From Antedon mediterranea (taxonomy: Eukaryota > Echinodermata > Crinoidea > Comatulida > Antedonidae): 64,000 nucleotides of DNA. Position 1 is the first letter of the stretch, and each line of letters opens with the position of its first letter. Location: the NCBI RefSeq assembly GCF_964355755.1, contig NC_092677.1:18818101-18882100 (forward strand), given 5' to 3'. The notes under the pieces were generated by a model, which was not told where the DNA came from, did no database searches, and was given only the letters and a program-made list of their open reading frames with translations. The translations under genes and the position numbers were made by a program. Positions 46,701-57,186 of the stretch are shown here, in pieces.

Positions 46701-48299
46701 TATAATTCAATTCACATTTATTTACTCATCGTTTATAAATATAATTTCATAGCATAAATGATAGCAAGGATCCTGCATAGAAAAGTTTTTACTTCTGTTT
46801 TCGCAGGACCCTTTTACATAAAGTAATAATAATTTACATTAGAGTTGTTCATCATCTTAAAGCGATAGTGTTTTTCTAACATGATTATTTATACCTTTAT
46901 TTTGCTTAAAAGAAGTTTATTACTTCCAGTACATGTGAATTCTTTCTTTATATGTTTAGTAAGTAAGTAATAAGATCGTGCAATAAGGTCTTAAAGTAAT
47001 TTCTACAATTTATTGTAACAGAAATAAGCAGAGATGACATTTCCTTTGCCCCCATGCCCTTTTTTATTTTGAATAATTGCAATGCAAAAGATAGGACATT
47101 AAAGTTTAGCACTTCATTTTAGAATTGTTATCCTCTTTGCTTTTCTTATATCAAAATCTTGGATCCACCACTGTAACTTATTATTTAAGCCCCAATCTCC
47201 AGTAACTAATTAGGGAGCTATCGCTTTGGGATTGTCAGAAAGAGAAAAAAGGACAAAAAACTCTGCACATGCATAAAGCTCAGATTACACTCTGTTCCAT
47301 TCTTTGTCCACTGTCCCAAAATAAAAACTCACTTGAATGAAATGCGACAGCCACAGCCACTGCAAACTTATTACAAGTTCACACAGAATTCTAGTCTCAC
47401 AAAGATAACAGATTACTAAACATACTGTACAGGCCTATAAATGTACACTCACTTTTTAGATTTAAGTTCATCATATTTTTTTAGGAAATCATGAGGGGTT
47501 CTAGTGAATTCGGCAATTTTCCTTTTTGCTCCATGAACAGACACTTGAGTTGAGATGTATGGTGTTCTATTCTTTAACAATAAGTCTGTGAACACTTCAG
47601 GACCTTCATCTCCTTTGGTTCTATTAGGTAAAAGGCAATGCAGTAACAATGATTACAAATTGTAATGACTGAAAACAAAAATCAATAATGCTTAATCTAT
47701 TATTATGTCATGTAAAAAAAGTGAAATTAAACTTACAGGGTGGATAAGCTATTTTTTATAATTTATCATGCTTATAAAGTGCTCATTTGAGGCTTCAGGA
47801 GTGGAGTTGAAAGAGTCATGAGTTACAACCCTGGCACTACAGTAGGTCAGGAATGAACCGTGGACCTTGGGATTGGAAGGCAAGCATATTAACCACTAAG
47901 CTACAGCTCCACTAAATTGTGTGTATACGGTAGAAATTTACAAACATTTGAATAAGGTAAGTCAACAAAACATACTTACGATAAACAACTTTTTACTTAT
48001 AACAACAATTCTTAAAATATTACTGGCAGTAATGTATATTCTCTAAAAAGGTTTTATTGGTATTCGCAGCATTAATTTATATAAAATTAACCAACACTAT
48101 AATATTTTTTATAAATTTGACTTGAACTAGATTGGTTTTAAAATAAAGAATTATGATGCGCTGCGTTTGCTGTGGTGCAAAAACTTACAAATAGCAGTAC
48201 AATGACACAAGAAAGAATAATGTAACCCATACTTTTATATTCTTACCCCAAAAGTTTAATAAGTTCACTAACATGGTGATGCACACGAAACTCACTCAT
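25466..48299 (-). CDS. TUBGCP2: Gamma-tubulin complex component 2 (GCP2)
   Basis: Sixteen minus-strand coding exons with AG/GT borders: 48299-48247, 47620-47453, 46598-46339, 46027-45858, 45036-44809, 44139-43940, 43453-43339, 42758-42594, 39807-39657, 38982-38803, 36617-36544, 36180-36086, 29364-29119, 28716-28573, 26267-26136, 25718-25466; together about 878 codons (family about 900). The start MSEFRVHHHVSELIKLL matches the family N-terminus. Hallmarks in order: TPYISTQVSVHGAKRKIAEF, PAWAYERP (about residue 167, opening GRIP1), VDPTLDVSLQELVYRILP, LDVLASIASCIERGACSGGS, LEKWIYKGIIRDPY, DAYWEQRYTI, KILSTGKYLNVIRQCG, SIKRYFLMEQGDFFVHFMD, LPYDLITQLLRIL, GLEAFSFDYIVRWP, YQMLFRHLFYCKHVER (GRIP2, binds gamma-tubulin), LRQRMLHLVQNLQYYMMFEV, SNIDDVLEHHTDFLDKCLKD and RLDFNGFYTHQLE. 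GCP2 pairs with GCP3 in the gamma-tubulin small complex that nucleates microtubules at centrosomes. All coding exons look intact. Introns are heavily loaded with repeats. A 5' untranslated exon probably exists because an acceptor (TTTTTAG or ACTTAG) precedes the ATG. Confidence 0.96.
26330..26799. repeat. 18 bp minisatellite in a TUBGCP2 intron (left part)
   Basis: Units of the type CTCACCTCAATATAGACA repeat with variants such as ATGGACATGCACCCTATTAT; the first units (26380-26460) are the variant ATATGGACACTAACCCTATA. The unit is a multiple of three, so both strands are open for over 120 codons; these frames are artefacts. Same array as 28278-28572, divided by an insertion. Confidence 0.9.
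26800..28277. mobile_element. hAT-like element inserted in the minisatellite
   Basis: The ends CTGGGGTAGCACTAAC and (reverse complement) CTGGGCTCGCACTGGC form an imperfect inverted repeat. The direct repeat CCTTA flanks both sides (26795-26799 and 28278-28282). Subterminal GGCGAA and GCCAAAATGGCTAAA motifs, and the right end read inward, match the element at 10168-11937, so it is the same family. Non-coding, 1478 bp. Confidence 0.75.
28278..28572. repeat. 18 bp minisatellite abutting the exon 14 splice donor
   Basis: Units CTCACCTCAATATGGACA (minus strand GGTGAGTGTCCATATTGA) run directly up to the 5' splice site of the TUBGCP2 exon ending at 28573. I counted 13 copies of ACTCACC (GGTGAGT on the gene strand), the last being the real donor. 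Each unit therefore contains a near-consensus splice donor. Confidence 0.93.
31491..31520. repeat. Orientation-flip hairpin in the array
   Basis: ACTCTAATAGTAA-TGGG-TTACTATTAGAGT: two perfect 13 bp arms made of one repeat unit in opposite orientations. In the duplicated copy the Harbinger-like element interrupts this hairpin (33072-33082). Confidence 0.85.
33083..33901. mobile_element. Harbinger-like non-autonomous element
   Basis: Ends AAAGCCCCTTTCTCACAG and CTGTGAGAAAGGGGCTTT are perfect 18 bp inverted repeats. Inside, TGCCGGTA / TACCGGCA motifs repeat near both ends. It sits in the second copy of the segmental duplication and is absent from the first. The flank is TA or TWA; the exact duplication is unclear because the target is itself a palindrome. 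Harbinger assignment rests on the TWA-like target and the Myb-like fragment inside. Confidence 0.75.
33366..33455 (+). pseudogene. Myb/SANT-like N-terminal fragment
   Basis: MSNWRDNEIRELLKIRGQEE followed by a stop nine codons later. W.D.E...LL.IRG.E.I is the start of the Myb/SANT-like domain in the second protein of Harbinger transposons and related host genes. Only about 29 codons remain. Confidence 0.5.
35795..35866 (+). mobile_element. CR1/L2-type LINE 3' end
   Basis: GCGCCTTGAGCACTCTGGAG then TGCGCTATAAAAATCTTATT and a TTA repeat is the typical 3' terminus of CR1/L2 LINEs; only the tail is present. Confidence 0.7.
36799..36957 (+). pseudogene. Possible ORF1 N-terminal fragment of a retroelement
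   Basis: Frame MPKQKTAKAVKPVDQASNVN with later TYVRSTLKSMLGEKRQIRLD resembles the charged N-terminus that precedes the coiled coil in L1-type ORF1 proteins. It lies upstream of, and in the same orientation as, the clearer ORF1 remnant at 37629. Within a TUBGCP2 intron, opposite to the gene. Confidence 0.35.
37629..37920 (+). pseudogene. L1-type ORF1 (Transposase_22-like) remnant
   Basis: The translation SKIKDGLNQSERFS, stop, RNNI, stop, LTGFEQASRENCLLLADDLL continues to LERTHRDGRSQNGKPPHILI and KFYLTRAP. This follows the order of L1 ORF1-like RNA-binding proteins: end of coiled coil, SRRNN.R..G, ERAHR.G, GKPRPI..KF. Both stops are TGA where the family has arginine (CGA). A dead fragment on the strand opposite TUBGCP2. 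Confidence 0.65.
38100..38520 (+). pseudogene. Tc1/mariner-type transposase remnant
   Basis: NQIDRLDFA, CVIFTGECTIELE, KPRAKHPTKVHVWAAISTEG, ATSIIIFDVIMRKEFYVDTI and AESPDLNPI match the DDE region of Tc1-like transposases in order. FTGE replaces the usual FTDE, so the first catalytic aspartate is lost. The region with the second aspartate (QQDN.PKH) is deleted, with frameshifts at about 38260 and 38410. Dead copy in a TUBGCP2 intron, antisense to the gene. Confidence 0.85.
39958..42245 (-). pseudogene. CR1/L2-type LINE (end of endonuclease plus reverse transcriptase), frameshifted
   Basis: Read on the minus strand from 42245: SDHSAVHCKLQLNKPP (end of the apurinic endonuclease), TPWYTDEIRKQKKVRRQLER, FSEFFNEKITKIRS, LKNYRPVSNLSFVSKLIERV. 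After a frameshift near 41230-41276 it continues with QSAYKANHSVETALL, LLDLSAAFDTVDHSLLL, CGVPQGSVLGPQLFSIYVAP, the catalytic FYADDIQIYV, NLGVQLDCKMTMESHI, RLVMCAKKYDHVTPL, LNWLPMESRVKFKILLLVF and GPRLWNHLPLNIK. The 3' end is GGCGCTATATAAATCGAACG followed by (ATTG)n at 39958-39978, as in L2/CR1. It is truncated 5', lies in a TUBGCP2 intron in the same orientation as the gene, and is fairly young by its long open frame (413 codons). Confidence 0.94.
44377..44452 (+). mobile_element. tRNA-like SINE head
   Basis: ATTAGCTCAGTGAGTAAAA resembles a tRNA box A and GAGTTTGAATCCGC a box B, 50 bases apart. Probably the head of a short tRNA-derived SINE in a TUBGCP2 intron; it does not fold into a convincing functional tRNA by eye. 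Confidence 0.5.
45368..45808. repeat. 63 bp tandem repeat, seven copies, in a TUBGCP2 intron
   Basis: Units start with TTCACTAGTCAATGGACAGT and end with CAAACATTTTGGGC at exact 63 bp spacing (45368, 45431, 45494, 45557, 45620, 45683, 45746). Differences are single bases (AACATTTT or AACAGTTT; ATAAGACAT or ATAACACAT). The array ends about 50 bases from the exon at 45858. The minus strand is open across it because 63 is a multiple of three; not coding. Confidence 0.95.
47157..47173. mobile_element. hAT-type terminus
   Basis: TCTTGGATCCACCACTG is the reverse of the CAGTGGTGGATCCAAGA end typical of hAT MITEs. The partner end was not found. Confidence 0.35.
47780..47912 (-). mobile_element. tRNA-derived SINE (Gly-like head)
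   Basis: On the minus strand from about 47912: GGAGCTGTAGCTTAGTGGTT (box A region), TGCTTGCCTTCCAATC (an anticodon-like TCC) and GGTTCATTCCTGACC (box B). This is a decayed tRNA-Gly-like head followed by a short body. In a TUBGCP2 intron, same orientation as the gene. Confidence 0.6.
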
Positions 48300-48429
48300 T
48301 CTAAGTATTATGAGGACCTAAAAATAACAAATTAAGGTACAATTGTTAAACACAATTATCTTTTTAAGATGAATTATATCCTGTAAAATAAAAAAATTTA
48401 ATATAAAAATATTCACATGGCAAAAGCAT

Positions 48430-49960
48430 ACCTTTGCGCCATCAAATCATCGGTAAGTAAGTAAGCCAAAAAATTAGCTTAGGAGGTAATAGTTTGCATG
48501 GGTACAGTACGGTACGGGTTGGTTTGGGCATGGGTTAGCCAACAAAGTGGGTACGAGAGTTGCTGAGTTGACCAATTATTTGGGTACGAGTTAGTAAGTT
48601 AGCCAAGTTGGGTACGAGTTCAAATTGGTTTGGGTACGGGTTGACCAACACCCCTCTACTAGCCTAGCTATCTAGGCTAGCCGCTAGGAGTTAGTGCATA
48701 CTTAGTACTAGAGAGGGGCCTAAAAAGCCCTATAATAGCTAGGCCTAGTAGGCCTAGGCTAGTAGGCTAGCCTAGGCCTAGTAGAGTAGGGCCTAGCTAG
48801 CCTAGTAGTTCAATTATAATAGGCCTAGTACTGCACTTTCGCACCCAATTTAAAACAGTATTCACCCGCTGCTAGTAGGAGTTAACTATTGCAAACCGCC
48901 GCAAACCTTGCTGGAAAAAAATGATATAGAAAGCCTGGGTGCCTTTGGAACAGAAAAAATCAAAACATTTTTTTTTTATTTTTCCCGCACACGACGTACA
49001 ATTCTGTGCTGACCTCGCTTCATAACTCCAACATGACCTACTGACACAAAATGTTTTGATATTTTAAGCTTAGGACTGATATTTATTCATTTTATACCAA
49101 TAATAATAAGAAAAATAATAAAATATGTTATGTCATTTTTTTTTTCGTATATAAAATGTATTCCAATTAATTATTTATATTCATAACTTGATTTATGTAT
49201 TAATAATGCCTGCCACTTAATGTGAAATCGCCATGTTTTTTATTGGATGCAGAGTTCTTTCTGTTTTGTGTCTGCTGCGAGGCATAACATAAACCTAATT
49301 TCTTTTATAATGTTATAGTAATATCTAAATAATTTAACTATAAGCAAGCGAAAGGGTAATTCAAGAATTATATCTTAAACTTCGGTTTGCAGAACAGGTA
49401 GGTAGCTAAATTACAAAGCGTTTTGATGTTTTGAAGAAGCTACGACCTTAACTTCTAGACTCGATCCTAGGCCTAGCATATTTTGTGAGGACGTACCTTT
49501 TGAAATAACTAACAAACACTTCTTGATCACCAGTTTTTATAGAAAATAGTTCAGTTACTGCATTCATATTATTATGCAATCTTACTAAAATGCATCTGTT
49601 TCAGCCGATGGTTATCATTGATATAGTTAAAGTTGTGGATTGCAAATGCGAGTCGATCCCCAATGTTTGACCATGAAAATTCGAATAAGGCGCTAGCTAG
49701 CTAGTGTGCGACGTAATTCGGTTTAGCGGTAATTTTCGTTTTTGATGGGCAAAAATAGATTTATACGACAATTTAAACTGCTACTGTACTTTCGCGGCTC
49801 ACAATCTCTTTAATTTGACCCAATTTAAAAACATTTTTGTACAGCAATGATGGTCAGTGACTGTAAAGTCGATAAATATGCCCAGCGATTTCAATTTTTG
49901 TGCGAAAGTAGTGCTGGAAATTTGGTTAAATGGAGTAGTAAATAAAAATTCAATAAAAAC
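48430..49960. other. Upstream region of TUBGCP2; AGGCCTAG-rich and GGGTACGAG repeats
   Basis: At 48500-48640 GGGTACGAGTT / GGGTACGGGTT recur about seven times. At 48655-48830 CTAGGCCTAG-type palindromes are packed together. A donor-like AAAAG|GTACGTCC on the minus strand at about 49497 could end a 5' untranslated TUBGCP2 exon. No other gene seen. Confidence 0.4.
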
Positions 49961-49966
49961 TAGGCA

Positions 49967-52900
49967 TAGGGATAACGATGCAAAATTAAAAGTTGTTATT
50001 TTTCAACCAATTTAAACATTATATGTTAGTATTTTGTTTCAATATTCCAATAAAGAAAGAATTACGAAAATCTGACTTGTAGTTTTCGAAATATAAGGTC
50101 TAAAACATCTCCGAAAATGATCGTTTTTGGCCACGAACGTTGTAAACAAATTGCGCCCTCAGTCGACAATTGTATGAACCACACCGTGTTTCGCTAAAAT
50201 AATTACATTTAACATATAATTACGTTTTATAGTAATTTATTTTATATATCAACATTGGAAATGTCAATAAAATATGTTATTAAATGTTTACAAAATATAT
50301 AAAGTTTATTTAACGGAATTCGTACAAATTCATTGCTCTAAATTTGTGTAGTAACGATCAGTACAGACAGACCATGTGACTTCGCGGTACACGCGAGAGA
50401 AAACATTCTGCTGTGGGTGATTCGCGTTCACCAATCAAATAGCCAGGATCCAAAATCATTCAACCGTTAGCCCTGCCGATCGCGGGAAATCTCAACTTTG
50501 ATTGGCTTACGATGACATCATATCACAAAATGGTGGTTTTGTAGTTGAGCCTCACGTAATTTTCACAATTTTATTTAAAAAATGAAATAAATAGACCTTC
50601 TTTATGGTATGTGTGGTTTTTCTCTAAAAGATTTAAATAATAACGGCTTCATATCGAGAAAAAAACGTTTTTTTGGCACTTATAATAAATATTTCTCAGA
50701 GAAAAAAGCACATGGCATGTAGAACTATATTATCTTGGCGTAGGAAGACAAACAAATCCCAGGTCATGAGAGGCTCAACTACAAAAACAAGGTTGAATAG
50801 GGTAAGGTCACTGGACTGTTCGAAGGTTTTTGAGTAAACAATTTACCGCGTATGGTCGTACGCGCTAGACAGTACGATATTTTAACCACATTATTACATG
50901 TTTGGTTGAATGTAATGAAGATAAAAAATAGTTGATCTTATGGAATGATATGTAAATAAATAAATACTTAAAGGAATTATGTTTACAGTTCAATTATTTT
51001 CAGAATAATATTACATAAAAGTGTGTTTACCAATGGACAAATAATCGCGTCAATGACATAGCGCGCATGGTAACGTACGCGGAGTTGAATCGTGGCAATA
51101 ACAATGGAGTCAACTCTCGGTAATCCTACTAGGCAACAAAATTATAATTTGGCAAATTTATGGAAATCCCTGACACAGATAGGGATAACGATGTAAAATT
51201 AAAAGTTAATATTTTGCAAACAAATTATACATTGCCTGTTAGTATTTTGTATCAATATTATAATAAAGAAAGAATTATAAAAATATGACTTGTAGTTTTC
51301 GAAATATAGGGTTTAAAACATCGCCGAAAATGATCGTTTTTAGCCACGAACGATGTAAACAAATTGCGCCCTCAGTCGACAATTGTATGAACTAGTCATT
51401 TTTCGTTAAAATAATTATATAAAATCACGGTTTTAAGTAATATATTTTGTATATCAACATTGTAAAATTCAATCAAATATGATAGTACTTATTTATTATA
51501 TAAAAGAGTGTTTATTTCACCTTATTTCAACCAATCAAAGGGCGAGAATCCAAAATCGTTCAACCGTGAGACATGCGGAGCGGTCGAATGCGAAGGTTTG
51601 ATTGGCTTGCGATGACATCATACCATAAAATGGCGTTTTTGTAGTCGAGTCTCTCAGAATTTTCTAAAAATTATTTTTAATATGGACAAAACAGATATTT
51701 TTCATGGTATATGGGTTGTTACTATGAAATATTCGAATCATAAAGGCCTCATGTCGGGAAAAAACTGTTTTTTTAGCACTTAAAATTTATATTTTTCTTA
51801 GTAACAAGCACATGGTTTATGTGGAACTATATTATCTTGGTGTAGGTATAAAATACATTTTGAGGTCATAAGAGGCTCAACTACAAAAATAAGGTTGAAA
51901 ATGGTAGGTCATTGAGCCTTCCGAGGGTTTCGTAGTAAACAAAAGCTATACGCGCTAGGCGATAACGATCTTTTAACCACTATATTAACATTTTTGGTTG
52001 AATGAAATGGAAATAAAAAATACTTCATCTTATAGAATAATAGGTAAATGAATATTTACTCAAAAGGATATTTTCATAATTTATTTTCAGAATAATTACC
52101 TAATAAAAAGTGTTTACCAAAGTAAAAAAATACCATGTCAATGACACTGCGCGCATAGTAACTTGCGCTGTTTAATCGTGGTAATGAAAATGGAGTCGGC
52201 TCTCGGTATCCCTAACACAGATCAGCAACGCGCCATGAAAATTTTGCCACGTCAAGAGTGTACCTTTCAGTGTGGACTTTCTTTTTTTGTGTCTTGATTT
52301 GAGCGCCTAGACCTACATACTGTTGATCTGTAATGTATAAAAAGTACTGAAAATAATGTTTACAGTATTAGGGATAACGATGCAAAATTAAAAGTTAATA
52401 TTTTTCAAGCAAATTAAACATTGTCTGTAAGTTAGTATTTTGTATTAATATTATAGAATCAATTATGAAAATCTAACTTTTAGTTTTCGTAATATAGGAT
52501 CTAAAACATCGCCAAAAAATGTTTTTAGCCATGTATGTATACTACACTATTTTTGCGATAAATTAATTACATATTATTGCGTTTTATAGTAATCTATTTT
52601 GTACAGTATATCAGCATTGGAAATATCAATACAATATGATATTAAATGTTTATAAAATAGATACGTTGTTTATTTTTGGACAAATTCATTGCTCTCTATT
52701 CGTGTATGTATTCGCGCACCAATCAAACAGCCAGAATCCAAAATCATTCAACTGTTAGTTCTTTTGGTTGCTCTAGAAACCAGGCAGCGCCACCTACCGT
52801 TGTGACGTCAGCACCGCTGAACTTTATGCCAATCAAGGGAAAGCTCAGATTTGATTGGCTTATGATGATTTCATAACACAAAATGGTGGTTTTGTAGTTG

Positions 52901-53250
52901 AGCCTCACAGAATATTCACGGTTTTTTGTGCATTTTTCTCTGAAAGATTTAAACAATAAACGCCTCATATCAAGAAAAAAATAATTTGTTAGCACTTCTA
53001 CACTAATAAGCACAAGGCATTGGGAACTATATTGTCTTAGCGTAGTTTTTGAGTAAACACGATATTACAATATTTTATCCACATTATCGCATTTGTGGTT
53101 GAATATAATGGAAATAAAAAATATTTTATCTGATTGCTCAAACGCATTATTACATAATATTATCGCGTCAATAACACAGCGTGCATGGTAACATACGCGT
53201 AGTTGAATCGTGGCAATAACAATGTCAGAGTCAACTCTCGATAACCCTAG
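49967..53250. repeat. Three tandem-ordered copies of a ~0.9-1.2 kb element
   Basis: Copies begin at 49967, 51180 and 52369 with AGGGATAACGATGYAAAATT and end at about 51129, 52213 and 53250 with GAGTCRRCTCTCGRTAWYCC. The ends are short inverted repeats (AGGGATAACGA / AGGGATACCGAGAG). Shared inner blocks include TTTTCGAAATATARGGT, TCGACAATTGTATGAAC, CCAATCAAA.AGCCAGAATCC, TTTTGTAGTTGAGCCTC and GTGGCAATAACAATGGAGTC. All copies are the same way round and non-coding. The spacers are about 45 and 155 bases and carry CCTRACACAGAT. Confidence 0.88.
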
Positions 53251-54812
53251 TATTATTAAGTTAGAAATGGTGATGGGATAAATGACTTGCCTGATTCTGT
53301 CGGGCTTTACAATGTAGCATAAAGGTAGTCACTCTTTTGATGTAGGGGTGCCTCATGGTATAAATATTTAATAAATGACTTTCAAATCCCAGGAAAAATG
53401 TTTTCTAACTGACTAAAGAGGAGGTAAATACCTTTTAAAAAAAGCCAAATTCCACAGGGTGATTGTAGTCATTTGTTCGCAGTTTAAAGCAGTATATGTC
53501 TCAGTGACTATAGTTTTTTTTTAGCACTGTTCAATTGTTTTGGCAGCAACCAACCCCCAAAACTCCTGTTGCCCAACTACCGTTGCCCAACTACCACATT
53601 AAATAGCAAATATCTGTTTCGGTTAGCTGTCCTCGTATGCACAACCAACCCAGCAGCTCGTAAAGTACAATATACAACTATCCCTTATCTTCTCATTATT
53701 TTTTCCATACATTTTCTAATGTTGATGAACTTGATTATGAATCCAGATGAAACAAAATACTTGAAAACAAAATAGTTGGTAGCATCTCTATGACAGTAAA
53801 AAAAATGTTGAGTCTGGCCAAATACTGAGAGGATTTACTGTTTAAAAAAAAAAACAGGATCATCTTTGACTTATTTATATTTATTTGAAGGATGTACAGT
53901 ATACATATAGTATGATGTACCTTGTCTATATTATACATCACTATTTTATTACTTTGAATTTATTTTATAAATTAATACTAGAAATTATGTGATTTTTAAA
54001 GCAATAAATAAAGAGCTTTGTCTCGAATACGTTTGCAAGTTGCCATATTTTTTTTATATTTTTTTTAATGAAATAACATTTACAGTTTGTTAGTCCTAAG
54101 CAACAATTCAAAACCATCCTCAACTCGAGTCCCAATTACCCATAATTCATGTTCAAGCATCTCATTTTCTGTGTTGATGAGGGGTTTAAACTTAGTGGAT
54201 TTGATATCATCATGGCTTCGACAGTAGATGGATTGTTCAGAATTCAATTTTGATAAAAAAAAAAAGTCTTTCTGGAAAAAAAAATCTTTGTTTAAAATAC
54301 AGCAATTTTATAATTATATGGACTATATCTGCTGGCAAATAAATACTGTATATAATATGGTATTTTTTAAATACCGTATATTTTTGCCAGCAGAAATGGT
54401 GCTCACAAAAATATTCTGTATTTTGGCTTACCAAATTTGTGGTAAAATACAGTATTTATAAATTTATACCGTATTTTGTGGACCTTTTTCTGCTTACAGT
54501 ACCAACAAAAAATACTGTATTTTTTATTTTCTGTAAGCTTTTTATAAAGATAAATATAGTCTGGTCAGCAAAAATAAGGGACAACATCACGTTTGCAATT
54601 AATATGTGGGGGAAACAAAAGATTTTCTGTAAAATTAAAAGGGAACAAACGGGACAGCCAGATTTACAAAGATAATTTGAGTACGGGGGTCAATACAAAA
54701 ATGAGGAGCCTCTGAAAGCAGTACTGTAGGATACAACATCGCCAAGATAACAAATTCTAAGAGAAAGAATAAAAACAACTTGTCTTCATTTTGTGGGTAT
54801 CGAAAGGCAGTA
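53251..54812. other. No gene recognised; one inverted repeat
   Basis: A/T-rich. At 54328-54394 TCTGCTGGCAAAT and TTTTTGCCAGCAGA pair around ATACTGTAT / ATACCGTAT, followed by several ATACTGTATTTT copies up to 54520. No coding region I can support. Confidence 0.5.
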
Positions 54813-55329
54813 CAGTAGAACCTCCATTTTACGTACGGTACGGGACCGAAAGGCGTACGTAAAACAAAGGATTCGTAAAATCAAGGTTGACCTTAAATTT
54901 ACCCCAAATACGTAGAGATCGTAGCTATAAAGGCTACCCTGTTTGTCTACTTTATTGAACAGCATGTAGGTTGTCACTAGCTAGGCCTTGCCTAGACTTT
55001 CAGGCCAGGCTAGCAGGCCTAGCAAGATGCGAGGCCTAACTAGAAAAATACAGTACTGTACAGTATATACAGGCTGTGAGATGTTTAAATAAAGTGTAAA
55101 ATATCAATGTTCTTGTATTTTCTATCAATAAAAACAGTCGCTGCACGTGCGTAGCTTGACTCAAACACACAGCAGAATTCCACACACAGCCATGATTGTG
55201 GCTTTGTGTGCTTTGTTGTTGTTAAATTGCGCCCTCAATGTAAGAAAATGATGACGTCATCGGTTATTTTAAGCGTACGTAAAATCAAGGGAACGTAAAA
55301 TCAGGGTACGTAAAACACAGGTTCTACTG
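54813..55329. mobile_element. pogo/Tigger-type MITE, longer copy
   Basis: CAGTAGAACCTCCATTTTAC GTACG and CGTACGTAAAACACAGGTTC TACTG are inverted ends flanked by TA on both sides (54811-54812, 55330-55331). Subterminal CGTACGTAAAA motifs repeat. The CAGTAGAACC end with a TA duplication is typical of pogo-class Tc1/mariner elements. Non-coding. Confidence 0.85.
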
Positions 55330-55331
55330 TA

Positions 55332-56979
55332 CCAAGATAATACTTCTAGCACAAACGGGGTACTCAAAATACGGTATGAAATATACTATATTTTATACCG
55401 TATTCTGAGGATATCCAGCAGAAAAAGGCCCTCTTTATTATTTCAAGTTTTTACTGAAACAATTTCTGATCTTTTGCAATTCAGTTTGTCCAATACAAAG
55501 CTTGCTATGTATTAGATTAATGCCTGTTGGTATACAGTAACAGTCAATACAATCTATTACAAGTGGTGTCTACTCTTGGCTTGATACTGTATAGCAATGA
55601 AGTACCAATTTCCTTCGTCTTGTACGAACCAAATATCATGTTAACAGAGGATCGCTTTGTGTAACTGTAAATGATTTCTTATTCATTCTTAACAGCTTAT
55701 GATTAACCAACTGGTTAATTCTTGTTTTTTTATTTAACCTAGTCTAAATTCAGACTATCATTTGTATGCATACTGATTCTTTTGTACGTTTTCCAGTCAA
55801 TTATCATGTCAGGAAATGCTCTGTAACAATAAGATTAATGTGATTTTGTAAACTGTCTATTGTAGACAAAAATTTAATAGGAATTTTTATTGTACTTTTC
55901 GTCTTTTGCGATACCATATTTTCCGGAGTACTAGTACTATGTAATTAAGTCTAAGCTTGCCAAAATTAGGTGGGGGTGTCGCATTGTACTTAATGGTACA
56001 TAAAATCATGCTTGAAAAAATGGTTTGGCTAAAATATTTGTGACTAGGCCTAAAATCAACTTGTGCCTAGTTGCTTAGACCATGCACAAAATGTCGGGTA
56101 CTGTAGTTTGAGTTATATATGCAAAAAAACACAAAAACCTAGATCATTCTTTAATAATATTTTGTAGACTAGAAACAATTAAAACACTGATTTCTTGCGA
56201 TTCGCTCACAAATGTAATGCTTAAGACGTACCGTGTTATTGGAAAAACAAAAATGGATCATTGTGCTTTAGCGCTTGACTCAAGGCGTACTGTGAAATAT
56301 GAATTGATCGTGTGTGTTTCAACTTGCCTGAGCAACATGCTTGTAGCAGGTACAGTAAACTGACGAGATGTTGATTTGATTGAGCCTAGGCAATAATCAA
56401 GTTTGAATGAAAATATCTTGCCTATACTGTATAATATACTTTTCGGTAAATGTATTATATAAATATGATTTTGATAATAATGCACAAGTACAGTAGTGTA
56501 CGCATGTTGTCATTTAGAACAGTGCCACCAATAATATAATTATCTTTTTATTAAAACAATATTTTAAAACATGTTATAATCCATTTCCTACTTTTTACTT
56601 GATTTTATTTTTTTTAATCGTACAATACAAATATTATTACTGTATTATAGGATTTTTTTATTTTATTTATTATTTTTTTTAGAAACATATTTTCACATGA
56701 ATCTAAAGGGACCAGATTATTATTTGAATAGATATACATCTGAAGGTATTAAAAAACACTTTTTTTTATGATTCCAGGAAACTGGTTAAAAAAAGGAATA
56801 ACGTTCATTATTGATTTTATTAATGATTATTTTTAATAGTGGTATTTAATTAATCTTAATTAATAAATTCGGTGCTTTAAAAGAGCTCTCAAAAAGTATA
56901 CTTTATATTGTAATTACAACAAAACATATGACAATGTAAACAAGACATTTCAAACATTTGGTTGTTTTTAAAACCAGTA
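55332..56979. other. No gene recognised
   Basis: A/T-rich sequence with many homopolymer tracts; nothing assignable. Confidence 0.45.
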
Positions 56980-57184
56980 CAGTAGAACCTACATTTTACG
57001 TACATTCACTGCTGTATGGGAAATGCACGTGTGTGGCTTGTATCACAGCCATGGATTGTTAAATTGCACCCGCAATGTAAGAAAAAAGAACACTATATAT
57101 TAAATTCCTAAAATGATGATGTCATCGGTCATTTTATGCATACGTAAAATCCAGGGTACAGTACGTAAAACAAAGGTTCTACTG
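56980..57184. mobile_element. pogo/Tigger-type MITE, short copy
   Basis: Same ends (CAGTAGAACCTACATTTTAC ... AAAGGTTCTACTG) and TA flanks as 54813-55329, and the same inner blocks (CACAGCCATG, GTTAAATTGC, GATGATGTCATCGGT). It is an internally deleted relative, 205 bp long. Confidence 0.85.
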
Positions 57185-57186
57185 TA

